Of a stretch of 64,000 nt of DNA, positions 51,001-60,444 are shown piece after piece. The DNA is from Chamaecrista fasciculata (Eukaryota; Streptophyta; Magnoliopsida; Fabales; Fabaceae): assembly GCA_003254925.1 (NCBI GenBank), contig QANZ01045297.1, positions 194,336-258,335 of the forward strand. The letters are read 5' to 3'. The notes under the pieces are model-generated. The model made no database searches, had not been told where the DNA came from, and was given only the letters and a program-made list of their open reading frames with translations. The translations under genes and the position numbers were made by a program. The first letter of the stretch is position 1, and each line of letters opens with the position of its first letter.

Positions 51001-52974
51001 TTAAGCATTGAAGGCCAAGATATGTTGGATAGATGGATTTGAATCATTAAACTGCCATTTGGCTTGTGAGTTTCAGCAACATCTGCTAGCATTATTAGAA
51101 CCGCCTATAGCCTTTGATTGATAAACTACGGTGATTGATACTGGATTATGTTTACTTGTTGAACATCTACGTGCTTCTCATTTTGATATATGAATGGCCT
51201 TTTTGACGAGGCAAGTACCCAAATTAAAAAAAAAATTGACAAACTATGTTTTTTTGTTGAAATCTCTGAGGTTGTAATCAGCCTTTTTTTTTATTTTATT
51301 TATGACTACAAGGTATTTCTCAATGTCATAGAATATTTAGCCACATTTGGAAACCGCACTTTCATGCTAAAAAACTTCTTGTTTGTTTGTTTGTTTTGCA
51401 GTATAAACTGTTTGTAACTGCTTCACTTAGAATATTGTTTACAACTTTACATTGAATTGTTCTTTTATTTTGAACACTTTGAATCTTTTGCAGCTTCTAT
51501 CAACGACAACACTTCTCGGGGCGGCATTTTGTTTTGGTGCATTTTTATTTAAAAACATGTATGGCTTCCTAGTTCTTTTTGCCATTGGTGAACTACTTGT
51601 CTTTGCCACTCAGGTACCCTATTTCTCCATGTCAGGAAAATTTATTTGTGTTTAATAGGCTGATTAATTGAGTTTCAGTTCCACAGTTAGCTGAGCCTTT
51701 TGCCTTGAAGTCCCCTAGTTAATTCCTTGAGGAGTTATATATAAGTGTTACTATCTAAAGATCATCTATACATGATAGAAATTGAATTTAAACTACTCCG
51801 CCAGCATATTAACTCCCATCCTATGGATGATCATGTCACTTTTGCTTTGATTACTAAGATGTTGTGAAAATCTTTTTTTCTTTTTTGTTTCTCTGATATA
51901 CAGAGTAGTACATCCAATTCTTTACAATCGTATCTAGCTTTCAATAATTCTGCACTAGTCTTTATTAATTTATGATATCCAATATTCGAATGTGATGATT
52001 GGCTGATTTTCATTAACATTAATCTTGAAAACCATTTATCAAATCCTGAATGTCTGAATTTTGTTCTACATTGACTTTTTTATTGCTCTTTCTTTTCAGG
52101 GTCCTGTAAATTTTATATGCCTTCATTGTGTTGAACCAAGCTTGAGGCCATTATCTATGGCTATTTCTACTGTTGCCATTCATGTGTGTGGGGATGTGCC
52201 GTCTGCACCTCTTGTTGGGGTTTTCCAGGTCAACCTTTTTATATTTTCACTAGTGATGAGTTTACTGTAATTATATTTATCTCCAACGAACATAAAACAT
52301 TTTTGAAAGGGTACTGCAGACATTCAGAGAGAACTTTTGTTACAAGGGACAGTATCTGATTATTCAGGTGAGATATACAATATTTCTGATGTTGGTGTTA
52401 CTTGTTATGCAGGATCATATCAAGAACTGGAGAACCACCGCACTGGTTTTAACAGCAATACTTTTTCCAGCAGCTGGATTATGGTTTATAGGTAATTCAT
52501 CATCTTAACTACCATCCCCTCCAAAAAAAATAGAACATTCATTTTAGTTGTCCCTGTGACATATCATTGTAATGAAAGCTTAGGTTCTGGTAATTATAAA
52601 TAAGGGTATATTACATATTGGGCCCTTCTGATTTGGACTAATTAATACATTGTTTGAGAGTTTTTAAACTGATGTCATGTACTTAACATTGTTAGAAAAG
52701 AAAAATCTTTGTCGTTAGATTCTTAACAAAAACAACATTTGTGACATAATGAAAACTAGGTTGTGTAATGATTGTGGAATGTCTAATACTTGAATTGCAT
52801 GTTTTGTGATTCATGTGTATTATGGCAGGAGTATGTTTGCCTAGTGTTGATAGATTTAACGAAGATAGCATGAAGCGAGTACCTACAGGTGAAAGGACAA
52901 ACACAACTCCATCGCTTCAAGCGAATACTGGAGAAACCTCAGCTTCTGCTCATCCTGCTCAACAGCAATGTTGA
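45026..52974 (+). CDS. Spinster-like major facilitator superfamily transporter
   Basis: 16 coding exons: 45026-45165, 46075-46206, 47257-47358, 47919-48023, 48214-48289, 49269-49343, 49448-49550, 49618-49680, 49965-50043, 50298-50395, 50552-50628, 50801-50914, 51494-51613, 52100-52228, 52413-52491, 52829-52974. They give 1,638 nt, 545 aa, all frames closing with GT-AG introns. Spinster proteins are endolysosomal or mitochondrial MFS carriers implicated in sphingolipid or lysolipid export. Plant members are annotated by homology (At5g64500 is the one I recall), so the substrate is inferred. A charged N-terminus (about 50 residues) precedes TM1, LINLLNYLDRGAIASNGVNG. Conserved segments include FKDGMLSSAFMVGLLVASP, LVGIGEASFVSLAAPYIDD, GNHYGWRWAFWVESI and GAYSYWGPKAGYNIY. 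A hydrophilic loop (about 245-305) separates the two halves. The Ser/Thr/Gln-rich tail ends in Cys. Confidence 0.95.
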
Positions 52975-54058
52975 TTGCCTGAAGATCTCGCTTTAGTGTA
53001 AATATTATTTTTTTTGGATTTTGGTTTTAGGCTTTTAGCATCTCTGTAGGTAATTATTTTTTTTCGGCCTGATGTAGGTAATTATTTAACTTACTTTTGG
53101 TTAGTGTTTCCCCCTTAACCTCTCGGTTATTATATTTTGACAAGATAACCACTTTTTTTTTTTTTTATATTACAAGATAACCACTTTTATTTCTTCGGAA
53201 AGCTTTCTTTATAGCAATTATTATTTACAATTTAGTATTACATTATAGTATTCTTTTGAAAATATCTTTTTTATGTGTTATAATTTAATTGGAGAGTACC
53301 TTGATAATAAATTTTTATGGATTATAAGTGTTTTTATTTTACTATATTTATTTATTTATTAAAAACTTTTTTTATGCAAGTAATCTAAATAAACTAAGTA
53401 ATCTAATTTTTTTTTACTATGTTTATTCTTTTTTTTTATTTATTAAAAACTTATCTTTTATCAATGTTACACAGCGAAGTGCAAGTAATCTAAATAAACT
53501 GGTTATTTTTCACAAATTTATTTCATAGGTGATATTTTCGGTTATCTGGAAAATATGGTAATGAAGAAAAAAAGAGTATGTTAGACAAACAAACAAGGTG
53601 ACAGAAAAATGAGTTTGAAATAAGTTACATATATAAAAGACTAATTGAAATTAAATTAAATATTTTAAATTAATTTAAAATTTATTCCATATATTATAGA
53701 CTAATCTGAATATTTGACTTTTAGAAAAATATGGATTAAAAAAATATCATTATTGAGTCTGTCAAAAATATCTCACAATTCCTTAGAAAAATAAATTTTT
53801 TTAAAAAAAAACACTGTTTCGAGAAGTGTCCATGGTTTTAAAACCCTCGGATTCGACTGTCTCAAACAAGAAACCAGCAAAGTAGCGCCCACAGACTGAA
53901 AATTTGCCTAAATGATTATCCACTTTCCTCTCTCCCTGTCTCTTTCTACATATACTTGACACAGGTAACTAATTATATCATAACAGTGTTCTCACTTCTC
54001 TTTTCACACCTCCTGTAAGATCGCACTCACATAATAAATCTCTACACAGTCTTCACTT
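52975..54058. other. Spinster 3' UTR and AT-rich spacer
   Basis: No gene. A short direct repeat lies at 53140-53195 (AAGATAACCACTTTT twice). Another pair, with GCAAGTAATCTAAATAAACT, lies near 53376 and 53482. Confidence 0.5.
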
Positions 54059-54070
54059 TTGGCTATTCGA

Positions 54071-54334
54071 ATGGCTCCTACGGCAGCTATGCTTTTGCTT
54101 TGTCACCATGGCAAAACTCACACTCCCTCCCTTGCTTTACCATCACCACCACCATCTTCATCTCCAAATATTTTCGCTCTAAATTGGTGGCTCTCCAAAT
54201 TAGGCAATAATTCAATCATCTTCGAAGCGGCAGATTCAGCTACCAATATTCACATACACAATAAACACTGTATCGTTCACCCTTCTGCTTCAGAAAACAG
54301 GTTCGAAGATGCCCTTCAATTTTGTAGCTGCTGA
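54071..54334 (+). CDS. Hypothetical small protein, 87 aa
   Basis: The ATG at 54071 is in good plant context (CGAATGGCT). The upstream 130 bases hold CATATACTTGAC and a pyrimidine-rich leader, like a plant core promoter. The product begins MAPTAAMLLLCHHGKTHTPS, continues with a Pro/Ser-rich stretch (LPSPPPSSSPN), then NWWLSKLGNNSIIFEAADS, and ends FCSC. I do not recognise a family. No signal peptide is clear. It may be a genuine short gene, a first exon of something longer, or chance. It precedes the U5 snRNA cluster, on the opposite strand. Confidence 0.35.
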   Translation: MAPTAAMLLLCHHGKTHTPSLALPSPPPSSSPNIFALNWWLSKLGNNSIIFEAADSATNIHIHNKHCIVHPSASENRFEDALQFCSC

Positions 54335-54550
54335 TTATTATAGTCTCAAATATGAGACATAGAGATTGAGAAATCAAGAAGACTCGCCCTGATCTTCACT
54401 ATCTTCCTTTACCATGTAATTCTTCTATATCTGTTGTAAATACTGAATATTGTTGCTGATCAAATGTAATTATATTACATCAAATGCTTTGATTTTCTTA
54501 TTAACAGAAAGAAAATGTCATAAAGTATATACTTTCAGTTTTAGGTTTTG

Positions 54551-54644
54551 TTTGGGACTCTCAAGAGAAAATCCCATGGGTACACGGTATTCTTTAGTAA
54601 AAGGCGAAAGAATAATTAGCTCTGTACTCATCGCACGGCTTCGT
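54551..54644 (-). pseudogene. U5 snRNA copy A, deleted
   Basis: The minus strand carries the U5 5' stem, TTCTTTCGCCTTTTACTAAA with the invariant loop 1 (54597-54605), and the 3' terminal stem-loop (TGGGATTTTCTC / GAGAGTCCCA). About 30 bases between CCGTGTA and TGGGATT are missing compared with the other copies, and these include the whole Sm site. A USE is present at 54711-54720. The TATA box is altered to TATGTAA. Without an Sm site no stable U5 snRNP can form, so this is called a pseudogene. Confidence 0.85.
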
Positions 54645-55025
54645 CAGTTTAGCATAGGGAAGATGTAGCATTACATAATCAATGGGAAAACGGTGCTTCT
54701 GTCTTTGTCACGATGTGGGACTTCAATAGCTGCATACTTTTCTTTAAAAAAAAAAAAAACAACTTTTTTGGGTCTGAAAGCTGTATTCCTTATCTTCTTC
54801 CTTCGCAATTGGTTGCCTCACAATGTGGGTTAGCTACTTATCTAATTTATATATTTTTAAGTAAAATACTTAGTTAAATAATATTATACTGAGAATTTTA
54901 TATTTCATAAAAATGGGCTAATTTGCTTTAGATTTATTTACTATGGCATTGTTTTGATTTTTCATAATGCTGATAATATTCCTTGAGTACCGCCTCAAAA
55001 CCCTTACGTTTTCAACTCAACGACA

Positions 55026-55186
55026 AATTTAATAACACACCCATATTCAATAATCGTAACATAGTAAAAAAAGTTTTTAACTTCATACTTTCCTAAGCCA
55101 TAAATCAAATAACACACCCATATTCAATAATCGTAACATAGTAAGAAATATTTAACTTTATACTTTGCTAAGCCAAAAATCAAATG
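55026..55186 (+). repeat. Tandem duplication, period 77 bp
   Basis: AATAACACACCCATATTCAA begins copies at 55031 and 55108. Both continue AATCGTAACATAGTA and end near CTAAGCCA. It is intergenic, between U5 copies A and B. Confidence 0.85.
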
Positions 55187-55261
55187 CAGATTTATAAGCG
55201 GTAACAACAAAAATCTACGCCCCAGATACTATAAAATGTAAACCGAACTTTAACTGAACTG

Positions 55262-55386
55262 TTTGGGACTCCAAATTGGAAATCCCAATCCAAAAATAGG
55301 CGTATGTCGCTTTGAGTGATGAGCACACGGTATTCTTTAGTAAAAGGCGAAAGAATAGTTCGCACTGTACTCAACACACGGCTCCG
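55262..55386 (-). ncRNA. U5: U5 spliceosomal snRNA, copy B
   Basis: About 125 nt. Loop 1 GCCTTTTAC (55340-55348) tops the TATTCTTTC / AAAGAATA stem. The Sm site ATTTTTGG (55290-55297) follows ACGCC, and the 3' stem-loop is TTGGGATTTCC / GGAGTCCCAA. U5 aligns the exons in both steps of splicing through loop 1 (established). The 5' end is set approximately at GAGCCGTG, about 26 bases after the TATA box, to fit the usual U5 length. Confidence 0.93.
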
Positions 55387-55412
55387 TGGTTTGAAGCCTG
55401 GAAGATGTAGGA

Positions 55413-55464
55413 TTATATATAATCAGTGGGAAGGCGATGCTTCTGTGAATTACACGATGTGGGA
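55413..55464 (-). promoter_or_regulatory. USE and TATA box of U5 copy B
   Basis: The upstream sequence element TCCCACATCG (55464-55455) and a TTATATATAA box (55422-55413) are separated by about 32-33 bases. This is the spacing that directs RNA polymerase II at plant snRNA genes (Pol III promoters use about 10 fewer). Confidence 0.9.
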
Positions 55465-55721
55465 GTTTTCCTTCGTATTTGCTTACCTCATAGCGTCACA
55501 CGTGGCAAACATATTGAAGTTAATGAGTGCAGTATAAAATAGCCAGGAATTAAAGTGATAAGTGTGAAATCTAATTTCTCTTGGACGAATAAAGAATAAA
55601 TAAATAGAAGTTAAAGAGATTTGGGCCTTGGGGCATAAGTATTTTGAACCTTTCTCATACTGATAGGCTTCGTAGAGGGCTGATCGCTCTATAAGAAGAA
55701 ATTTTTTTAAATGCTAAGTGC

Positions 55722-55843
55722 CAACCAGGCTCTGATGAATTAGCCCGATTATAGTAGTTGAACGTAGGCTTTCTTGAACTGGCAACCAGGCTCTGATGAA
55801 TTAGCCCAATTATAGTAGTTGAACGTAGGCTTTCTTGAACTGG
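55722..55843 (+). repeat. Tandem duplication, period 61 bp, inside the U5 cluster
   Basis: CAACCAGGCTCTGATGAATT starts at 55722 and 55783. Each copy ends GGCTTTCTTGAACTGG. Related single copies lie at about 56697-56760 and 57915-57985, so the sequence belongs to the duplicated U5-containing segment. Confidence 0.85.
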
Positions 55844-56283
55844 AGTACTATCTTACAGCAAGGAACTTTAATATAAAATTGATACTAGCCAACTCACAGA
55901 AAGAAAAATATATGATAGTAATTAAATCCTAGTTAACCACCTCCTGTAGTTGCTCTTTCACGGGTATATGTGATTTTATTATTTTTGAGATTCAAAGATT
56001 AATCTAAGAATCTCACTTTTTTTTTTACCACCTCCTGTAGTTACTCTTTTGTTTTTTGAAAAACAGAGTTTTAGGGAGAAAAAGAGGATAGGAAGTTCTA
56101 TCGTTCTCCTTACAACATTCGTACATTTAATTATTGTTCTTTAAGGTTACCAAAAAACCAATAATTGTTAAGTGTCAAGATTTTAAAAAAATAAATAAAT
56201 AAGTATCTCATTACTCCTTCAAATAAATGGTGTTCTTTAAGTGAAGATTTTAAAAAAATAAATAAATTGCGACTTAGCTTTGC

Positions 56284-56407
56284 TTGGGACTCTCAAGAGA
56301 GAATCCCAATCCAAAAATAGGCGTATGCCGCTTTAGACAATGAGCACACGGTATTCTTTAGTAAAAGGCGAAAGAATAGTTCGCTCTGTACTCATTGCAC
56401 GGCTGCG
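56284..56407 (-). ncRNA. U5: U5 spliceosomal snRNA, copy C
   Basis: About 124 nt. Loop 1 at 56361-56369, Sm site ATTTTTGG at 56311-56318, and 3' stem-loop TTGGGATTCTC / GAGAGTCCCAA intact. It differs from B and D at scattered bases in the 5' stem and just before the Sm site, so the copies are paralogues rather than an assembly duplication. Confidence 0.94.
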
Positions 56408-56434
56408 TGAGGTAGATATTATGAAGATGTAGCA

Positions 56435-56484
56435 TTATATAGTCGATGGCAAGGCGATGCTTCTGTATAGTGCACGATGTGGGA
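56435..56484 (-). promoter_or_regulatory. USE and TATA box of U5 copy C
   Basis: USE TCCCACATCG at 56484-56475 and TATATAA at 56441-56435 are separated by exactly 33 bases, the Pol II snRNA spacing. Confidence 0.92.
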
Positions 56485-57685
56485 CTTTAATAGCTGTATT
56501 CCTTTCTTGGTATTTGCTTGCTTCACACGTGCTTAACAGTAACACAATGAAGAAAATAGCAAGGAGTGCAGCATCAAATAGCAAGGAGTTAAAGTGATAA
56601 GTATGAAATCTAAAATCTATTCGACAGAAAAGAGAATAAATAAATATACGTTAAAGAAATTTTGGGTTTATATATGATAAATGTTATGCCAAGTACCAAC
56701 CAGGCTTTGATGAACTAGCCCAATTATTGTAGTCTAACCCAGGCTTTTTTGAATTGGAGTACTATCTTACAGTAAGAAACACAAAGGAACTTTGATATAA
56801 AATACTTTCTTTTCTTTTCTTTTTTTTTCCAGATTTGAGATATAAAATACTTACCTCCCTTATAAAAAAAAATATACCACGTATTATGTAAAATGTTTTA
56901 GACAATTATATCTCTGATATATTTTTTTTTTCTAATTCTTCCATTAAAAGGGCTAGCTACTTAGCTCATTTAAATATCCTTAAGTGAGACTTTTCCTAGT
57001 TAAATATTAAATAATATTATACAAAGGAATTCATATTTATGGATATTTCTTACATTGGCTGTTCATCGCATCCAATGAAAATTATCCTGCCACATCGCCA
57101 TTTTACCCATCAAAATGATGAAAATGATTCCGCCTGCATGTCCTTGGAGGGTTTCTGATTTCAAACTTATCTTCTTCATCTGAATCTTCCTCTTTATCTT
57201 ATCATTTTCCTTGTACCCAAAGCAGAAGCATTATTCTGAATAATGGAAAATTTAGACCGGGTGGAATCTGAAGGTTGGGACAAAAATGCCTTCAACTGCT
57301 TGGAATATATGCATATTTGCACAAAAATGCCTTCACATCGCCGTTTTTGGAATATTTATGGTTGATGTATAATTTTCATTACCTTTCTCTTAAGCAAAGA
57401 ATATCGAAACTAGTGGAAGGCTTTCTTTTGTTTACAGTAGATTCCTCTAAATCTTACAAACAACATTGCTAATAATAAACCTTGATCTCTACTTACATCA
57501 AATTGGCCCAGACACATTACAAAACGCCTATCGTCATGAGTACTTCTAGATTGACTTTAATCAAAGCGCAAACGTAAACGAATTCAATTAGATAATATTG
57601 TCCTCCAATACAATCAACCATCCAGAACAACACCAAATTTTCAAATCATCTCTGTAGAGTTAGAATAAACTTTGAACTGACTTAT

Positions 57686-57808
57686 TTGGGCCTCCTAAAT
57701 GGAAACCCAACCCAAAAATAGGCGTATGCCGCTTTGAGCGACGAGCACACGGTATTCTTTAGTAAAAGGCGAAAGAATAGTTCGCTCTGTGCTCATCGCA
57801 CGGCTCCG
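57686..57808 (-). ncRNA. U5: U5 spliceosomal snRNA, copy D
   Basis: About 123 nt. Loop 1 at 57762-57770, Sm site ATTTTTGG at 57712-57719, 3' stem TTGGGTTTCC / GGAGGCCCAA. The 5' stem GAGCCGTGCGATGAGCACAG pairs better than in copy B. It is likely functional. Confidence 0.94.
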
Positions 57809-57835
57809 TGAGTTGAACAATTAGAAGATGTAGTA

Positions 57836-57885
57836 TTATATAGTTGGTGGGAGGGCGATACTTCTGTGCATTACACGATGTGGGA
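57836..57885 (-). promoter_or_regulatory. USE and TATA box of U5 copy D
   Basis: USE TCCCACATCG at 57885-57876 and TATATAA at 57842-57836 have 33 bases between them. This is identical in layout to copy C. Confidence 0.92.
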
Positions 57886-58060
57886 CTTCTGAATTTGTGA
57901 TATTTGTCTAACACAGACGCCTTTGATGGGCTAGCCCATTTATTGTCTTGATTGGTATCTCTAACGCAGGCTTTTTTGAACTGGAGTCTTACATGGACCA
58001 AATAATAAAAAAGAACTGGAGCCTGACTATAGTTTTATTAGAGGAACTTTATCATAAAAT

Positions 58061-58518
58061 GGCTAAAGTGCACTTTTGGTCCCATAACTTTGACAAAAGT
58101 ATCAATTTGGTCCCATAACTTTTTTTGTTGCAATTTTGGTCCCATAACTTTGGCAAAGGTCTCAATTTGGTCCCATAACTTTTTTTGTTGCAATTTTGGT
58201 CCCATAACTTTTGAAAATGTCTCACCGTTGGTCCCAATACTGATTTTCATCCATTATCTGCCGCTAAAGATGATCTGACATACTGAGTTGGATGATAACG
58301 TGGCAAATATGGGTGAAGTTATGAGACGGATGAAAATCAGCTTGGGACCAACGGTGAGACGTTTTTAGAAGCTATGGGACCAAAATTACAACAAAAAAAG
58401 TTATGGGACCAAATTGAGATCTTTGCCAAAGTTATGGGACTAAAATTGCAACAAAAAAAGTTATGGGACCAAATTGAAACCTTTGCCAAAGTTATGGGAC
58501 CAAAAGTGCACTTTAGCC
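58061..58518. mobile_element. MULE-type MITE, second member of the 21927-22626 family
   Basis: 458 bp. The ends are GGCTAAAGTGCACTTTTGG and its reverse complement. The flanking 9-mers are TCATAAAAT (58052-58060) and TTATAAAAT (58519-58527), a target duplication with one mismatch. The arms repeat TTGGTCCCATAACTTT blocks. The centre shares CCATTATCTGCCG with the first copy. No coding capacity. Confidence 0.9.
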
Positions 58519-59366
58519 TTATAAAATTTTTATATTTCTAATTTCTAATTAAACATGGATCGAACAAAAAACAAATAACTGGAGCCTTACTATAGTTTTA
58601 TTACAGGAACTTTATTATAAAATTTGTATATTTCTAATTAAAAATTTCACGTATCATATAAAATGTTTAAAACAATTTTGATATAATTACTTATCTCATT
58701 TAAATATTTTTAAGTGGAATTTAACTTAGTTGAATAATATTACACTAAAAAATTCTTTTTTTTTGGCCGAAAAATTCATATTGCATACAAATGGACTAAG
58801 CTTTATTTTCATTTACTGCATTGTTTTATGATTTCTTTTGTTATAAATACAATATTTCTTAAACGGATTGTAAGATAGTTAAAATCTTGACTACTTTAAT
58901 CATTACAGGAGTGCGACCAATACCTCTTCAACTAATAATTTATTGATGTATTGTTTTAAAGTTTTGATATCGAATTTAATATTAATTGTTCGTGTTTTTT
59001 CATCTCATTTATTTCCACAAGTCTTTGTGATCATTCATACATTATATATACATACACACATTTATATGAACTATTGAGTGACGAGTTGAAGTCTTGAGAT
59101 GAGGCCTTTGTAAGTTATATTAAGTTATATAAGTCATGATTTAGTCTATGGCATATGAATGTCAACTAATAAGTTATGGTATGAATAAAATTATTAATAT
59201 AAATAATAGAATTTTTTTTTATTTCTTGAACAGTAATTGTGAGATATCAAAATTACAGAAAAATATAAAATGTTTAGAAATTAATAGTGCATATAATTCT
59301 TATCACATAGTAGTTGAATTTAGCGTGTATTGTGTATATGTTCATTGTTTGTTATCAGTTGTAATT
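58519..59366. other. AT-rich spacer with a duplicated flank
   Basis: 58579-58650 repeats the sequence flanking the MITE (ACTGGAGCC, then TATAGTTTTATTA, then GGAACTTTAT) without the insertion. No gene is visible in the rest. Confidence 0.55.
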
Positions 59367-59815
59367 TGTTAGAATCCTCATTTGGAGCTCTTAGCTTGTA
59401 ATTATTACATATTTGTAAGTCTATAAATATTTGTCCGTAACTCGTTCTTCATTCAATTAATAGATCATTCATTTTCTCAACTATGAATTATTTGTCTTTA
59501 TCTTCTCATATTTATAGTCCTAATTTAAATTCTATTAATCTTCCTTCTTATACACCTTTTCTATTGACTACTTATTCTCTTGTGGGTTTCTTTCATTCAT
59601 TAACCACTAAGCTTAAAGATAAGAATTACTTTTCTTAGTATCAGCAAATTACTTTTATTGTTCGAAGCCTTTATCTCATCTTTGATTTTACACATTTCGT
59701 AATAAGCTGTGAGTTTCTGATGTTCAGCTCCCTCAGTTTAGAGGAAATAATAGTGTATATAATGACAAGAAAGATTATCATATATATGTAGTTAATGCTC
59801 AATTTGTCATATTAA
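59367..59815 (+). mobile_element. Degenerate Copia-type retroelement fragment (LTR-like end plus gag)
   Basis: An LTR-like stretch begins TGTTAGAATCCTC and holds CTATAAATATTTG near 59421. A reading frame follows, beginning at an ATG near 59484 and reading MNYLSLSSH. It resembles the Copia gag N-terminus (KLKDKNYFS near TKL) but is interrupted by a stop after NYFS. No PBS, protease, integrase or RT follows, so this is a relic. Confidence 0.45.
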
Positions 59816-60149
59816 AGCCCATTAGCCCAAGCTTTCATTTTCATTTTCTTAATTTATGAAATATACTACCATTTTTCTCGTATTATCATCACTTCATGCT
59901 ATTTGATTATCAAGCTTGCATCACGTCCTATCTTTTTCCTTTAAGAGGGTTAGTTTCTTTATATAAGTTGTTTAGTTGAGTAATATAATACGCTAATAAA
60001 TTCGTTTGCAAATTATTTGTTAGCTAAATATGAATAAATTATAAAATTAAACGTTATCCTTTAAAATCGTGGATGGAACAAATGAGTAACAAACTAAATT
60101 TTTATTATAGCTATTAATGTTTTCTTTTCTTTAACCACATTTATTAAAA

Positions 60150-60444
60150 AAACTTATATACGTTGTAAAATATATGAAATAAAAATACTCAAAGTAGAGA
60201 GAAAAGTAGGAGGGAAGATGGATTCTATTATTCAAGTAATTTCCAATCTTTACATCAACTCTTAATTAAAGCCTCTATTTATAGGTTAAAGGATCTCAAT
60301 GGGGAATGTACCTAATGAATACATAGACTCATATTCATGTACACAAGAAACTAAAGATCATAAACTTAATTACAAATGACAACTTATACATGGAAATATG
60401 AAAAGACAATTGTGAATGTTTACAAATATTAATTATTTATAACA
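60150..60444 (-). mobile_element. Copia-type 3' LTR, minus strand
   Basis: On the minus strand a purine tract AAGGGGGAG (60453-60445) precedes TGTTATAAATAATT. About 170 bases downstream is CCTATAAATAGAGGC, a TATA box in U3/R. The 3' boundary is approximate. It closes the decayed element that extends to about 63.4 kb. Confidence 0.7.

Noticed and set aside
54450-54668. Small ORFs with a shared YSLVKGERI peptide (also near 55316-55537)
   Set aside because: They are chance translations across U5 snRNA sequence; the conservation is at the RNA level.
59148-59372. 74-aa plus-strand frame
   Set aside because: AT-rich, no motif, adjacent to retroelement debris.
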